Shown: positions 34,495-45,219, numbered from the stretch's first letter. The stretch is 64,000 bases of DNA from AP-15 sp963755435 (GCA_963755435.1 CAVWJX010000005.1:1302001-1366000); one strand, 5' to 3'. Translations and numbers: made by a program. The notes: generated by a model not told the origin, from the letters alone.

Positions 34495-35495
34495 CCGATC
34501 CCGTCGAGATGGTAACCGTCGGCGGCGAGGACGGGTCGCTTCGCCTCGACCGCTGGTTCAGGCGGCATTATCCGGCGCTGGCCCATGGCCGGCTCGAAAA
34601 GCTGCTGCGCACCGGCCAGATCCGGGTCGACGGCAAGCGCGCCAAGGCCGGCGACCGGCTGGCGCCGGGCCAGGCGGTGCGCATCCCGCCGCTCGAAGTT
34701 CGGTCGCCCTCGGCTCCATCGACGCCGCGCCGGCTGCTGCCGGCCGACGAGGCGATGCTGCAGGGGGCGGTGCTGCACCGCGACGACGCGGTCATCGTGC
34801 TCAACAAGCCGCCCGGCCTCGCGGTCCAGGGCGGGACCAAGTCCGAACGAAATCTCGACGGGCTGCTGGAGGGCCTACGCTTTGGCAATGCCGAGCGGCC
34901 GCGGCTCGTCCACCGCCTCGACAAGGATACCAGCGGCGTGCTGGTCATCGCCCGCAGCGCCGCGGCGGCGGCGGGCCTGACCAGGGCGTTTCGCGACAAG
35001 ACCACGCGAAAAATCTATTGGGCGCTGGCGGTCGGCCTGCCCAAGCCGCCGCAAGGGCGGATCAATCTGGCGCTCACCAAGGGACCGGGCGGCAATGGGC
35101 CGGGGAGGGGCCGGGAGCGGGTACGCGCCGACCCCGACGAGGGCAAGGCCGCGATCACCTATTACCGCGTCATCGACAGTGTCGGCGAGCGGGCGAGCTG
35201 GCTGGCGCTGTTGCCGGTGACCGGGCGTACCCACCAGCTGCGCGCGCATTGCGCGGCGATCGGCACGCCGATCCTCGGCGACGGCAAATACGGCGGCCCG
35301 GCGGCGCATCTCGACGGACCGCCCGGCTCGCGGCGGCTGCACCTGCATGCGCGCGCGCTGGCGATCCCGCATCCGCAGGGTGGAATCTTGCGGGTCAGCG
35401 CGCCACTGCCGCCGCATATGCGGCAGAGCTGGGAATTTTTCGGCTTTGCCGGCGATGCCGAGGATCCGTTCGCCGGGCTGGAGCTGCCGCAATGA
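34491..35495 (+). CDS. RluA-family pseudouridine synthase (RluC/RluD type)
   Basis: A 334-residue enzyme isomerising uridine to pseudouridine in 23S rRNA. The N-terminal S4 RNA-binding domain runs from LRLDRWFRRHYPAL to about residue 70. The catalytic domain has LNKPPGLAVQGG and the motif HRLDKDTSG, where Asp144 is the nucleophile. ITYYRVIDSV and LLPVTGRTHQLRAHCAAIG complete the family pattern. It overlaps rarA and the ATP12 gene, each as ATGA, so the three are translationally coupled. RluC- and RluD-type specificities cannot be separated by eye. Confidence 0.93.
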   Translation: MTDPVEMVTVGGEDGSLRLDRWFRRHYPALAHGRLEKLLRTGQIRVDGKRAKAGDRLAPGQAVRIPPLEVRSPSAPSTPRRLLPADEAMLQGAVLHRDDAVIVLNKPPGLAVQGGTKSERNLDGLLEGLRFGNAERPRLVHRLDKDTSGVLVIARSAAAAAGLTRAFRDKTTRKIYWALAVGLPKPPQGRINLALTKGPGGNGPGRGRERVRADPDEGKAAITYYRVIDSVGERASWLALLPVTGRTHQLRAHCAAIGTPILGDGKYGGPAAHLDGPPGSRRLHLHARALAIPHPQGGILRVSAPLPPHMRQSWEFFGFAGDAEDPFAGLELPQ

Positions 35496-36232
35496 AGCGC
35501 TTCTACCGGGATGTCGAAATCGTTGCCGCCGCCGCCGGTCACGCGGTCATGCTCGACCGCAAACCGATCAAGACGCCGGCGAAGTTTTCTCTGGTGGTGC
35601 CGAACGCAGCGCTGGCGACGGCGATTGGCGCGGAGTGGGAGGCGCAGCAAACCGAAATTCGCCCGGCGGAGATGCCGCTGACCCGGCTCGCCAGCACCGC
35701 GCTCGACCGGGTGGCGCCGCAGCGCGCCGAGGTGGTGCGGCAGATCGCCGATTATGCCGCGACCGATCTCGTCTGCTATCGGGCGGCGCATCCGCCGGAA
35801 CTGGCCGCGCGCCAGCAGGCGGTATGGCAGCCGCTCCTCGATTGGGCGGCGCTACGCTTCGATGCTCGGCTCGACATCGCGGTCGGGGTGATCCCGGTCG
35901 GCCAGCCGGAGGCGAGCCTGCGCGCCTTTGCCGCCGCGGTCGCCGAGCACGATGATTGGGCGCTGGCGGTACTGCACCTCGCAACCGGCGCCTGCGGCTC
36001 GGTGGTCATCGCCCTGGCGCTCGCCGAGGGCCGTCTCGACGCGGCCGAGGCCTTCGCCGCCTCGCAACTCGATGAGAGCTTTCAGATCGCTGCCTGGGGC
36101 GAGGATGCGGAGCAGGCACGGCGCCGCCGCGGGCTGTTCGACGATCTCGCGGCGGCAGCGCGGTTCCTGTCGCTGTTGCGGGCGGCGAGCGGCGAGCGGC
36201 GATTAGTTCCTCATCTGGCTTCGAGCAGGTGA
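35492..36232 (+). CDS. ATP12-family F1-ATPase assembly chaperone
   Basis: A 246-residue soluble protein of the ATP12 family, which in mitochondria and alphaproteobacteria protects the F1 alpha subunit before assembly. The family beginning MKRFYRDVEIVAAAAGHAV, the segment LDRKPIKTPAKFSLVVP, and EWEAQQTEIRPAEMPLTRLA with CYRAAHPPELAARQ and QLDESFQIAAWGED are all present. The ATG at 35492 overlaps the stop of the pseudouridine synthase. Its last 22 bp overlap a methyltransferase gene on the other strand. This family is a good marker for the alphaproteobacterial origin of the window. Confidence 0.93.
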   Translation: MKRFYRDVEIVAAAAGHAVMLDRKPIKTPAKFSLVVPNAALATAIGAEWEAQQTEIRPAEMPLTRLASTALDRVAPQRAEVVRQIADYAATDLVCYRAAHPPELAARQQAVWQPLLDWAALRFDARLDIAVGVIPVGQPEASLRAFAAAVAEHDDWALAVLHLATGACGSVVIALALAEGRLDAAEAFAASQLDESFQIAAWGEDAEQARRRRGLFDDLAAAARFLSLLRAASGERRLVPHLASSR

Positions 36233-36843
36233 AACACCGATCGGCAATGTTCGGTGAAGTCGCGCTTGACGATCGACCAGCCGCTGTCGGCGAGCCGGGC
36301 TTCCCATCGGCGCAGCGAGTAGCCGCGGTAGCCGATTTCCCATTGATGGCCGCCCGGCGGCTCGGCGGCAAAGCGCTTGCGCCACAGCAGCTTCTTCATC
36401 GAGAAATATTGGCGCAACGTGGTCCGGTTCAGGTAGAGGTCGAGCGCTACTTGAAACGCCATGTACGGCACCGAGACGATCAGATGGGTGGCACCGCTGG
36501 CGCGAAAGGTGGAGAGCACCGGGCCCACTCGGCGCCAATCGATGTGCTCGAGGGTCTCGCAGCATAGGATCGCGTCGTAGCCGGCGATCTCCTCGGACTG
36601 CAGCTCGCAGATGTCGCGTTCGAGGTGCGGCACGTCCGGGTAGGCAAAAGCCCGCGGCCCCCGGTCGAGCGTATGAACATCATAGCCGACATTGGCCAAC
36701 AGGCTGGTGACCAGCCCCATGGCCGGCCCGATTTCGAGCACTTTGTGGCAATCGATCGTGCCGAGCAGATCAAGCTGCAGCCATTGCTGCACGATGCGCT
36801 TGCGCGAGTAGTAAGCGCTCCACTGCTGCCGGCGCGTTGTCAT
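36211..36843 (-). CDS. Class I SAM-dependent methyltransferase
   Basis: A 210-residue protein starting at MTTRRQQWSAYYSRKR (ATG at 36843). Upstream in-frame residues include a palindromic repeat and are not conserved. Motif I is CHKVLEIGPAMGLVTSLLA, an acidic residue follows in VHTLDRG, and YDAILCCETLEHIDW is the post-motif segment typical of Methyltransf_11-like proteins. The substrate is unknown; the closest shape is the small-molecule or sugar methyltransferase type. It converges with the ATP12 gene with a 22-bp overlap. Confidence 0.78.
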   Translation of the reverse strand: MTTRRQQWSAYYSRKRIVQQWLQLDLLGTIDCHKVLEIGPAMGLVTSLLANVGYDVHTLDRGPRAFAYPDVPHLERDICELQSEEIAGYDAILCCETLEHIDWRRVGPVLSTFRASGATHLIVSVPYMAFQVALDLYLNRTTLRQYFSMKKLLWRKRFAAEPPGGHQWEIGYRGYSLRRWEARLADSGWSIVKRDFTEHCRSVFHLLEAR

Positions 36844-36897
36844 CACCGGGCTCGGCGCGGTGATCCACGCCTTTTCCTCGGATGGCGAGGGCCGTGG

Positions 36898-36920
36898 ATG
36901 GCCGGAACAGGTCCGGCTAT
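36898..36920 (-). repeat. Palindromic repeat, degenerate copy
   Basis: ATGGCCGGA and TCCGGCTAT (36898-36906 and 36912-36920) form a nine-base hairpin with one G-T pair, in the same sequence context (GTGGATGGCCGG) as the three copies at 39.1-39.6 kb. It lies just upstream of the methyltransferase start. Confidence 0.65.
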
Positions 36921-36970
36921 GACCAGCCGAAAAACGCATTGATCTCCTCGGGTTTGCTGAGCCCAGGCGC

Positions 36971-37387
36971 CTAGCTGGTCGCGGTCTTCCCGGCCGCCTG
37001 TTCGGCGCGGAATTCGGCGAATACCTTGCTTGCCAGCATCATCGATTCGCGGATGATCGGGACCCCGACATAGCCCGACAGGTGCAACAGCGCTTCGGTC
37101 AGTTCTTCCTCGGTCCAGCCCTGGTGCAAGGCCATGCGCAAATGCAGCCCGAGCTCGGGCTCGCGCCCGGTGGCCGCGTCGGAGATGACGCAGATCAGGG
37201 CCCGGGTCTTCACATCGAGGCCGGGCCGCGTCCACAAGGCGCCGAACACGGTTTCGGTGGCGACGTCGATGAATTTCTTCATGACCGGGTCGCTGTAGAT
37301 CTCGCGGGCGGCGCGTTCGACCGCCGCGTCTCCCATCAGCCGGCGCCGCATCGCCGCACCTTTTTCGTAAAGCTCGCTCTGCGCCAT
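36971..37387 (-). CDS. Carboxymuconolactone decarboxylase family protein
   Basis: A 138-residue protein of the AhpD-like fold. The ATG at 37387 is preceded by AAGGACGAGG, a strong ribosome binding site. The frame continues MAQSELYEKGAAMRRR, then FGALWTRPGLDVKTRALICV and GLHLRMALHQGWTEEELTEAL. This is the gamma-carboxymuconolactone decarboxylase branch without the peroxidatic CxxC. Members act on lactones in aromatic degradation or serve as uncharacterised hydrolases. Neighbours (methyltransferase, acyl-CoA carboxylase) do not define the pathway. Confidence 0.83.
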   Translation of the reverse strand: MAQSELYEKGAAMRRRLMGDAAVERAAREIYSDPVMKKFIDVATETVFGALWTRPGLDVKTRALICVISDAATGREPELGLHLRMALHQGWTEEELTEALLHLSGYVGVPIIRESMMLASKVFAEFRAEQAAGKTATS

Positions 37388-37540
37388 CGCCTCGTCCTTG
37401 CTGTGTCGGCCGATCGCCACGGCGCGGAGTTTGCCCTCGATCCGCGCCGCCGAACAAGGGGCGAGGGAAGCGAAAGCGCCGCGGCGCTGGTCTCGCCACC
37501 TCGGTTGATGCTATCTCGCGGGGCAAGGTGGCGAGGCGAG

Positions 37541-39073
37541 ATGGACAATATTCTCGAACGTTTGGAGGCAAAGCGCGAGGCGGCGCGGGCCGGCGGCGGC
37601 GCCCAGCGCATCGAGGCGCAGCATCGCCGCGGCAAGCTGACCGCGCGCGAACGCCTCGAAATTCTGCTCGACCGGGGTTCCTTCGAGGAATGGGACATGT
37701 TTGTCGAGCATCGTAGCCATGATTTCGGCATCGACCGGCTCAAGGTTCCGGGCGACGGCGTCGTCACCGGCTACGGCACGGTCAACGGCCGGCTGGTCTT
37801 TGTCTTCAGCCAGGACTTCACCGTATTCGGCGGCTCATTGAGCGAGGCGCACGCCGAAAAGATCTGCAAGATCATGGACCAGGCGATCAATGTCGGGGCG
37901 CCGGTAATCGGGCTCAACGATTCGGGCGGGGCGCGCATCCAGGATGGGGTGGCCTCGCTCGCCGGCTATGCCGAGGTGTTCGAGCGCAACGTCTTGGCCT
38001 CGGGCGTAGTGCCGCAGGTCTCGATGATCATGGGCCCGTGCGCCGGGGGTGCGGTCTACTCGCCGGCGATGACCGATTTCATCTTCATGGTCAAGGACAC
38101 CTCATACCTGTTCGTGACCGGGCCGGAGGTGGTGCGCACCGTCACCCACGAGACCGTGACCCAGGAGGAGTTGGGCGGTGCGGTGACCCACACGACCCGC
38201 TCGGGGGTGGCCGACCTCGCCTTTGACAACGATGTCGAGGCGCTGATCGAGCTGCGCCGGTTCATCGACTTCCTGCCGCCCTCGAACCGCGCGCCGCCGC
38301 CGCAGCGGCCATCCACCGACCCGCGCGACCGGGTCGAGCCGTCGCTCGACACGCTGGTCCCGGCCAACCCGACCAGGCCCTACGACATCAAGGAACTGAT
38401 CCTCAAGACGGTCGATGACGGCGATTTCTTTGAATTGCAGCCGAGTTTCGCCGGCAACATCATCATCGGTTTCGCGCGGATCGAAGGCTCGACGATCGGC
38501 ATCGTCGCCAACCAGCCGATGGTGCTGGCCGGCTGCCTCGACATCGACAGCGCCCGCAAGGCGGCCCGCTTCGTGCGGTTTTGCGACTGCTTCAACATCC
38601 CCATCGTAACCTTGGTCGACGTGCCCGGATTTCTGCCGGGCGTGGCCCAGGAGCATGGCGGCATCATCAAGCACGGGGCGAAGCTGCTGTTCGCGTTTGC
38701 CGAGGCGACCGTGCCGAAGGTGACGCTGATCACCCGCAAGGCCTATGGCGGGGCCTATGACGTGATGAGCTCGAAGCACCTGCGCGGCGACGTCAATTTT
38801 GCCTGGCCCGCGGCCGAGATCGCGGTCATGGGACCGAAGGGCGCGGTCGAGATCATCTTTCGCGCCGATTTGGGCGACGCCGCGGCGATCGAGGCACGCA
38901 CCGAGGAATACCGCGAGAAATTCGCCAACCCGTTTGTCGCCGCCAGCCGCGGCTTTATCGACGACGTGATCGAGCCGCGCGACACCAGGCGCCGAATCGC
39001 CAAGGCACTCGCCATGCTGCGCGGCAAGCAATTGCAGAACCCGGCCAAAAAACACGACAACATCCCGCTGTGA
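37541..39073 (+). CDS. Acyl-CoA (propionyl-CoA) carboxylase beta subunit
   Basis: A 510-residue carboxyltransferase subunit. It starts MDNILERLEAKREAARAGGG (ATG at 37541 after aaggtggcgaggcg). Both halves of the crotonase-like carboxyltransferase fold are complete. GYGTVNGRLVFVFSQDFTVF and NDSGGARIQDGVASLAGYAE lie in the first half. LVDVPGFLPGVAQEHGGII, KVTLITRKAYGGAYDVMSSK and GPKGAVEII lie in the second. It transfers CO2 from biotin to propionyl-CoA (or a related acyl-CoA). Its partner alpha subunit is encoded downstream at 39623, after a 550-bp gap that contains palindromic repeats and a GIY-YIG gene. Propionyl versus methylcrotonyl specificity is inferred from the GPKGAVEI segment. Confidence 0.92.
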   Translation: MDNILERLEAKREAARAGGGAQRIEAQHRRGKLTARERLEILLDRGSFEEWDMFVEHRSHDFGIDRLKVPGDGVVTGYGTVNGRLVFVFSQDFTVFGGSLSEAHAEKICKIMDQAINVGAPVIGLNDSGGARIQDGVASLAGYAEVFERNVLASGVVPQVSMIMGPCAGGAVYSPAMTDFIFMVKDTSYLFVTGPEVVRTVTHETVTQEELGGAVTHTTRSGVADLAFDNDVEALIELRRFIDFLPPSNRAPPPQRPSTDPRDRVEPSLDTLVPANPTRPYDIKELILKTVDDGDFFELQPSFAGNIIIGFARIEGSTIGIVANQPMVLAGCLDIDSARKAARFVRFCDCFNIPIVTLVDVPGFLPGVAQEHGGIIKHGAKLLFAFAEATVPKVTLITRKAYGGAYDVMSSKHLRGDVNFAWPAAEIAVMGPKGAVEIIFRADLGDAAAIEARTEEYREKFANPFVAASRGFIDDVIEPRDTRRRIAKALAMLRGKQLQNPAKKHDNIPL

Positions 39074-39119
39074 CGCTGCCTTCCGATGATGGCCGATGAT
39101 CAGAAACAATAGAAACGTC

Positions 39120-39203
39120 ATGGCCGGGCTTGTCCCGGCCATCCACGCGCCACCTGCACCCGCCTGGGCGGCTTCCGTGGATGCCCGGCGCAAGGCCGGG
39201 CAT
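39120..39203 (+). repeat. Paired palindromic repeats (MAGLVPAIH type)
   Basis: Two perfect nine-base hairpins. The first is ATGGCCGGG-CTTGT-CCCGGCCAT (39120-39142). The second is ATGCCCGGC-GCAAG-GCCGGGCAT (39181-39203). Read in one frame the first encodes MAGLVPAIH, a peptide seen again and again as a false ORF in alphaproteobacterial genomes. They lie between the carboxylase beta gene and the GIY-YIG gene. Confidence 0.85.
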
Positions 39204-39242
39204 GACAGCCTAATACGGTCTGGTGCCCGGCGGCCTTTCCGC

Positions 39243-39530
39243 TCAGATAAGCCGGTCGTAGAGATCGGCCCAAGTAGGGTTCGCGGCGAGTATCAGGCGG
39301 ACCTTCCAGGTTCGCGGCCAATGCTTCATGTTTTGCTCGCGCTGGATTGCCGTTCGGATGTCCGCGTGATGTTCGACGAATACCAACTGCTTCAGCCCAT
39401 ATCGCTTGGTGAAGCCGGGTACGATGCCTTCGCGATGCTCCCAAGCACGTCGGGCAAGACTGCTTGTGACGCCGGTGTAGAGAATCCCATTGGGGCGATT
39501 GGTGACGATGTAGACCCACGCCTCGTTCAT
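39243..39530 (-). CDS. GIY-YIG nuclease family protein
   Basis: A 95-residue single-domain protein starting at MNEAWVYIVTNRPNGILYTG (ATG at 39530). The GIY-YIG motif is VYI...YTG. The domain continues RAWEHREGIVPGFTKRYGLK, where the arginine and histidine sit, and FVEHHADIRTAIQREQNMKHW with the metal-binding glutamate. It ends WADLYDRLI. Stand-alone proteins of this type are widespread with unknown targets. The frame extends to 39599, but that part (MAGLVPAIHEG) is the palindromic repeat, so it is excluded. The gene is flanked on both sides by inverted copies of that repeat and sits between the two carboxylase genes. Confidence 0.88.
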   Translation of the reverse strand: MNEAWVYIVTNRPNGILYTGVTSSLARRAWEHREGIVPGFTKRYGLKQLVFVEHHADIRTAIQREQNMKHWPRTWKVRLILAANPTWADLYDRLI

Positions 39531-39576
39531 CTGCGAAAAGTGGGCCATTGCCGAACTGGCGGCAACGCCTTCGTGG

Positions 39577-39599
39577 ATGGCCGGGACGAGCCCGGCCAT
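39577..39599 (-). repeat. Palindromic repeat, inverted copy
   Basis: ATGGCCGGG-ACGAG-CCCGGCCAT, a perfect nine-base hairpin. With its flanks (cgtgg...gac) it is the reverse complement of the copy at 39117-39147. The two copies therefore face each other across the GIY-YIG gene. Confidence 0.85.
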
Positions 39600-39622
39600 G
39601 ACGGTCCCAATTAGGGCGCGTC

Positions 39623-41607
<1,985 letters not shown>

Positions 41608-41640
41608 CGCTGTCAGCGATGGTCATTCGCCAGGACGCCC

Positions 41641-42489
41641 TTACAGCATCGGCAAGCCGTGCTGACGGCCGGCCAGCGGAAAAGCGGCGTCGAGCCGGGC
41701 GATCTGCTCGGGCGCGAGTTCGAGGTCGCCGGCGGCGGCGTTTTCCTCGGCATGCCGCAGGTCGGCGGCCTTGGGGATGGCGAACACCGATGGCCGTCGC
41801 ACCAGAAAGGCGAGGGCGGTCTGACGCGGGGTCGCCCCGACCTCGCGGGCGATTTCGGCCAAGACGCGGCCGCCGGCGGTTTGCGGACCGGGAAAGCGCG
41901 CGTGGCCGAATGGGCTATAGGCGACCACCGCGACTTCGTGCTGCTCGCACCACGGGATCACCCGATGCTCGATGCTGCGCTCGAGCAGGTGGTAGAGCAC
42001 CTGATTGCAGGCGATGCGTCCGCCGCCGCCGGTGAGCTTCAGCGCCTCTTCGAGGTCCGCGGTGTCGAAATTGCTGACCCCCCAGCTGAGGATCTTGCCG
42101 TCGCGGCGCAAATCCTCGAAGGCCGCGATCGTCTCCGCCAGCGGGTGCGAGCCGCGCCAATGCAGCAGGTAGCAATCGAGCCGGTCGGTGCGCAGCCGGG
42201 CGAGCGAGCGCTCGCAGGCGGCGCGCGTGCCCGCGCGCGAGGCATTGTGCGGCAGGACTTTGGACACCAGGAAGACCTCGTCGCGACGCCCGGCGATGGC
42301 CTCGCCGATTAGTTCCTCGGCCGCTCCCGAGCCATACATCTCGGCGGTATCGATATGATCCATGCCGAGGTCGAGGCCGCGCCGTAGGGCGGCGATCGCC
42401 GCCGGGCGAGGGGCCTGCTCGAAATTCCAGGTGCCCATTCCGATCACCGCCACCTCGCGGCCGGTCGGGCCGAACGCACGCCGCTGCAT
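41641..42489 (-). CDS. Aldo/keto reductase
   Basis: A 282-residue NADPH-dependent (beta/alpha)8 oxidoreductase. The catalytic tetrad is visible: Asp47 and Tyr52 (HIDTAEMYGSG), Lys77 (LVSKVLP) and His110 (LLHWRGSHP). The NADP-binding end shows AIPKAADLRHAEENAAA. It is in the branch near YeaE/DkgA-like proteins with unknown physiological substrates. It sits between the carboxylase alpha gene and a DJ-1/PfpI gene, a frequent neighbour of aldehyde-detoxifying enzymes, so carbonyl stress is a plausible role. Confidence 0.9.
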   Translation of the reverse strand: MQRRAFGPTGREVAVIGMGTWNFEQAPRPAAIAALRRGLDLGMDHIDTAEMYGSGAAEELIGEAIAGRRDEVFLVSKVLPHNASRAGTRAACERSLARLRTDRLDCYLLHWRGSHPLAETIAAFEDLRRDGKILSWGVSNFDTADLEEALKLTGGGGRIACNQVLYHLLERSIEHRVIPWCEQHEVAVVAYSPFGHARFPGPQTAGGRVLAEIAREVGATPRQTALAFLVRRPSVFAIPKAADLRHAEENAAAGDLELAPEQIARLDAAFPLAGRQHGLPML

Positions 42490-42553
42490 GGGTCATCCTT
42501 CCTCTATTGCCGCCGCCGACCGGGTGCTGCCCGGTTTATTCGGACGGACACCC

Positions 42554-43123
42554 CTAGGCCGCGTGATGATGACGCGATTTCGCCGCGGCAAACAGCTTGA
42601 GCATGGCGCGGTTGAATGCCGGAATATCGTCGGGCTTGCGGCTGGTGACCAAATTGCCGTCGTCGACCGCTTCCTGGTCCAGCCACTCGGCGCCGGCGTT
42701 CTTCAGATCGGTCTTGAGCGACGGCCACGAGGTCATCCGCCGGCCGCGGGCACAGCCTGCCTCGATGATCGTCCACGGCCCATGGCAGATCGCCGCCACC
42801 GGCTTGCCGGCGTCGAAGAACGATTTGACGAAGGCGACGGCCTTGGGTTCCATCCGGAGCTTGTCCGGGTTGAGCACCCCGCCCGGCAGCAGCAGCGCAT
42901 CGAAATCCTGCGCGCGGGCCTCGCCGAGCTTGACTTCGACCGGCAGGGTGCGGCCCCAATCGGTGAAGTTCCAGCCGCGCACCTCGGCCGGCTTGGGCGA
43001 GACGATCCGGGTTTCGGCGCCGGCTTGGTCGAGCGCCTCGCGCGGCTCGGTCAGTTCCACCTGCTCAAAGCCGTCGGTGATCAGAATGGCCACTCTGAGC
43101 CCCTTGAGGTCTTCGCTTGCCAT
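42554..43123 (-). CDS. DJ-1/PfpI-type 1 glutamine amidotransferase-like protein
   Basis: A 189-residue protein starting MASEDLKGLRVAILITDGFE (ATG at 43123). The nucleophile is Cys113 in AAICHGPW and the acidic partner is Glu20 in DGFE. FDALLLPGGVLNPDKLR and the LTSRKPDD-like ending (NLVTSRKPDDIPAFN) place it with the PfpI/YhbO group of glyoxalase, protease-like or deglycase-type proteins. It lies near an aldo/keto reductase in the same direction, consistent with a role in protein or carbonyl damage. The exact activity is debated in the family. Confidence 0.9.
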   Translation of the reverse strand: MASEDLKGLRVAILITDGFEQVELTEPREALDQAGAETRIVSPKPAEVRGWNFTDWGRTLPVEVKLGEARAQDFDALLLPGGVLNPDKLRMEPKAVAFVKSFFDAGKPVAAICHGPWTIIEAGCARGRRMTSWPSLKTDLKNAGAEWLDQEAVDDGNLVTSRKPDDIPAFNRAMLKLFAAAKSRHHHAA

Positions 43124-43329
43124 GATCGGTGTCCTCTTGCGAAATGATCCGAAATGATGCGCCTCGGATTCGCGGGCGGCGGCTTGAGCAAGGGCCGCGC
43201 GAGGCCGGGGCGCCATGACGCCGGTCATCTTTTTGGGGCGCCGACGTCTTTCCGGGGTCAACGGTGCAGCCGGCCGATTGCTCCCGGAACCCGACGGGCG
43301 AGCGCTCGCCGACCGGCGACGGCATCGAG

Positions 43330-43608
43330 ATGATGAGGACGGTTCGGCTGCGCGTATCGGGCCGCGTGCAAGGGGTCGGCTATCGCGCCTGGGCAATCGA
43401 GACCGCCAAAAGGCTCGGGCTGCGCGGCTGGGTGCGCAACCGCGCGGACGGCTCGGTCGAGCTGTTGGCGACTGGCTCGGACCAAGCGGTCGCGGCGATG
43501 ATCGAGGCGGCCCGTGCGGGTCCGCGTGCGGCCCAAGTCGGCGCGGTCGCGGTCGCGGACGACGAGGACGATGGCGCCCAGGAGTTTGCCGCCCGGGCAA
43601 CCGAATAG
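43330..43608 (+). CDS. acyP: Acylphosphatase
   Basis: A 92-residue enzyme hydrolysing acylphosphates. The ATG at 43330 or 43333 precedes MRTVRLRVSGRVQGVGYRAW, with the catalytic Arg in GYRAW. WVRNRADGSVELLATG carries the catalytic Asn and the second strand. It converges with rplQ at the end of the ribosomal operon (49 bp between stops). The 49-bp gap contains a GGCC-GGTCA-GGCC element that may act as a bidirectional terminator, though without a T-tract. Confidence 0.93.
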   Translation: MMRTVRLRVSGRVQGVGYRAWAIETAKRLGLRGWVRNRADGSVELLATGSDQAVAAMIEAARAGPRAAQVGAVAVADDEDDGAQEFAARATE

Positions 43609-43657
43609 CAGCGCTCGCGCCTGCCGGCGCCGCCGCGGCTTGGCCGGTCAGGCCGGG

Positions 43658-44083
43658 TCAGGCGGCTTCGGCTTCGTCCCGATCCTCGGTTCCGGTCGGG
43701 CCGGAATCCTTGCCCTTGGCCGAGGGATCGCGGTCGACCAGCTCGATCACCGCCATCGCCGCATTGTCGCCGTGGCGAAACCCGGCCTTGATGATGCGGG
43801 TATAGCCGCCGGCGCGCCCGGCGTAGCGCAGGGCCAGGGTGGTCATCAGCTTGTTGGCGAGCGGCGCATCCTGCAGCCGGGCGATGGCGCGGCGCCGGTT
43901 GGCGAGACCGCCATGCTTACCCAAGGTGATCAGCCGTTCGACGATCGGCCGCAGATCCTTGGCCTTGGGCAGGGTCGTGGTGATCTGCTCGTGCTTGATC
44001 AGCGCAGCGGCCAGGTTTTCGAACATCGCCTGGCGATGCTCGGAGCGGCGGCTGAAGCTGCGGCCTTTAAGGCGATGGCGCAT
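43658..44083 (-). CDS. rplQ: 50S ribosomal protein L17
   Basis: A 141-residue protein, last gene of the alpha operon. It starts MRHRLKGRSFSRRSEHRQAM and continues TLPKAKDLRPIVERLITLGK. The acidic tail (after GDNAAMAVIELVDRD) is rich in Glu, Asp and Lys, as in other alphaproteobacteria. L17 sits near the tunnel exit of the large subunit. The gene starts seven bases after the rpoA stop. Confidence 0.95.
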   Translation of the reverse strand: MRHRLKGRSFSRRSEHRQAMFENLAAALIKHEQITTTLPKAKDLRPIVERLITLGKHGGLANRRRAIARLQDAPLANKLMTTLALRYAGRAGGYTRIIKAGFRHGDNAAMAVIELVDRDPSAKGKDSGPTGTEDRDEAEAA

Positions 44084-44090
44084 CGGGACC

Positions 44091-45107
44091 TCAATAGGGC
44101 TCGTCGAGTCGCTTAGCCAGCTCCTCGATGTTCTCGGGTGGCCAATTGGTGATTTCCATGCCGAGGTGCAACCCCATCTGGGCCAGCACCTCCTTGATTT
44201 CGTTTAATGATTTGCGGCCGAAATTCGGCGTCCGCAGCATCTCGGCTTCGGATTTCTGGACCAGATCACCGATGTAGACGATGTTGTCGTTCTTCAGGCA
44301 GTTGGCCGAGCGCACCGACAATTCGAGCTCGTCGACCTTGCGCAGCAGGTTTTTGTTGAACGGCAGCTCGCTCGGTCGCGTCTCGTCGGAGGGATGCCGC
44401 GGCTCCTCGAAATTGATGAACAGCTGCAGCTGGTCCTGCAGGATGCGGGCGGCCAGTGCCACCGCGTCTTCGGGGGTCACGGCGCCATTGGTCTCGAGCC
44501 GCATCGCCAGCCGGTCGTAATCGGTGACCTGGCCGACGCGGGTGTTCTCGACGCGGTAGGAAACCTTGCGCACCGGGCTGAACAGCGCATCGACCGGAAT
44601 GAGGCCGATCGGCGCGTCCTCCGCGCGGTTCTGGGTCCCGGGAAGATAGCCCTTGCCGTTCTCGACGGTCAGCTCCATCGCGATCTTGGCGCCGCTGTCG
44701 AGGGTGCAGATCACCAGCTCCGGGTTCATGATGTCGATGTCGTGGCCGGTTTCGATCGCCCCGGCGCGCACCTCGCCCGGGCCGGTGGCGCGCAGCCGCA
44801 TCCGCCGGGGGCCGTCGCCATACATCCGCAATTCGACGCTCTTGACGTTCAGAACGATGTCGGTCACGTCTTCGAGCACGCCCGGGATCGACGAGAATTC
44901 GTGCAGCACGCCTTCGATCTGCACCGAGGTCACCGCCGCCCCCTGCAGCGAGGAGAGCAGCACGCGCCGCAGCGCGTTGCCCAAGGTCAGGCCAAAGCCG
45001 CGTTCCAACGGCTCGGCGACGACGGTTGCGATCCGCTTGGGATCGTCGCCCGGTTCCACCGAAAGCTGCTTGGGCTTGATCAGAGTTTGCCAGTTCTTTT
45101 GAATCAC
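44091..45107 (-). CDS. rpoA: RNA polymerase alpha subunit
   Basis: A 338-residue RNA polymerase assembly subunit. The start is a GTG at 45107 (MIQKNWQTLIKPKQ). The NTD contains ERGFGLTLGNALRRVLLSS for dimerisation, and the CTD contains VRSANCLKNDNIVYIGDLVQ with FGRKSLNEIKEVL for UP-element binding. It precedes rplQ and follows rpsK with a 112-bp gap in which I recognise nothing. A longer in-frame start at 45254 lies inside rpsK and is rejected. Confidence 0.97.
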   Translation of the reverse strand: MIQKNWQTLIKPKQLSVEPGDDPKRIATVVAEPLERGFGLTLGNALRRVLLSSLQGAAVTSVQIEGVLHEFSSIPGVLEDVTDIVLNVKSVELRMYGDGPRRMRLRATGPGEVRAGAIETGHDIDIMNPELVICTLDSGAKIAMELTVENGKGYLPGTQNRAEDAPIGLIPVDALFSPVRKVSYRVENTRVGQVTDYDRLAMRLETNGAVTPEDAVALAARILQDQLQLFINFEEPRHPSDETRPSELPFNKNLLRKVDELELSVRSANCLKNDNIVYIGDLVQKSEAEMLRTPNFGRKSLNEIKEVLAQMGLHLGMEITNWPPENIEELAKRLDEPY

Positions 45108-45219
45108 GACGCGAACCTCGGTCGGTGAAGGCGGATGCCATCCGCGACAACGGCCGATGGCGGCGCCACCGGCGTTTTCCTCGATAAGAAGCCCCGCGCC
45201 AGCAGGGCCGATCTGCCGG

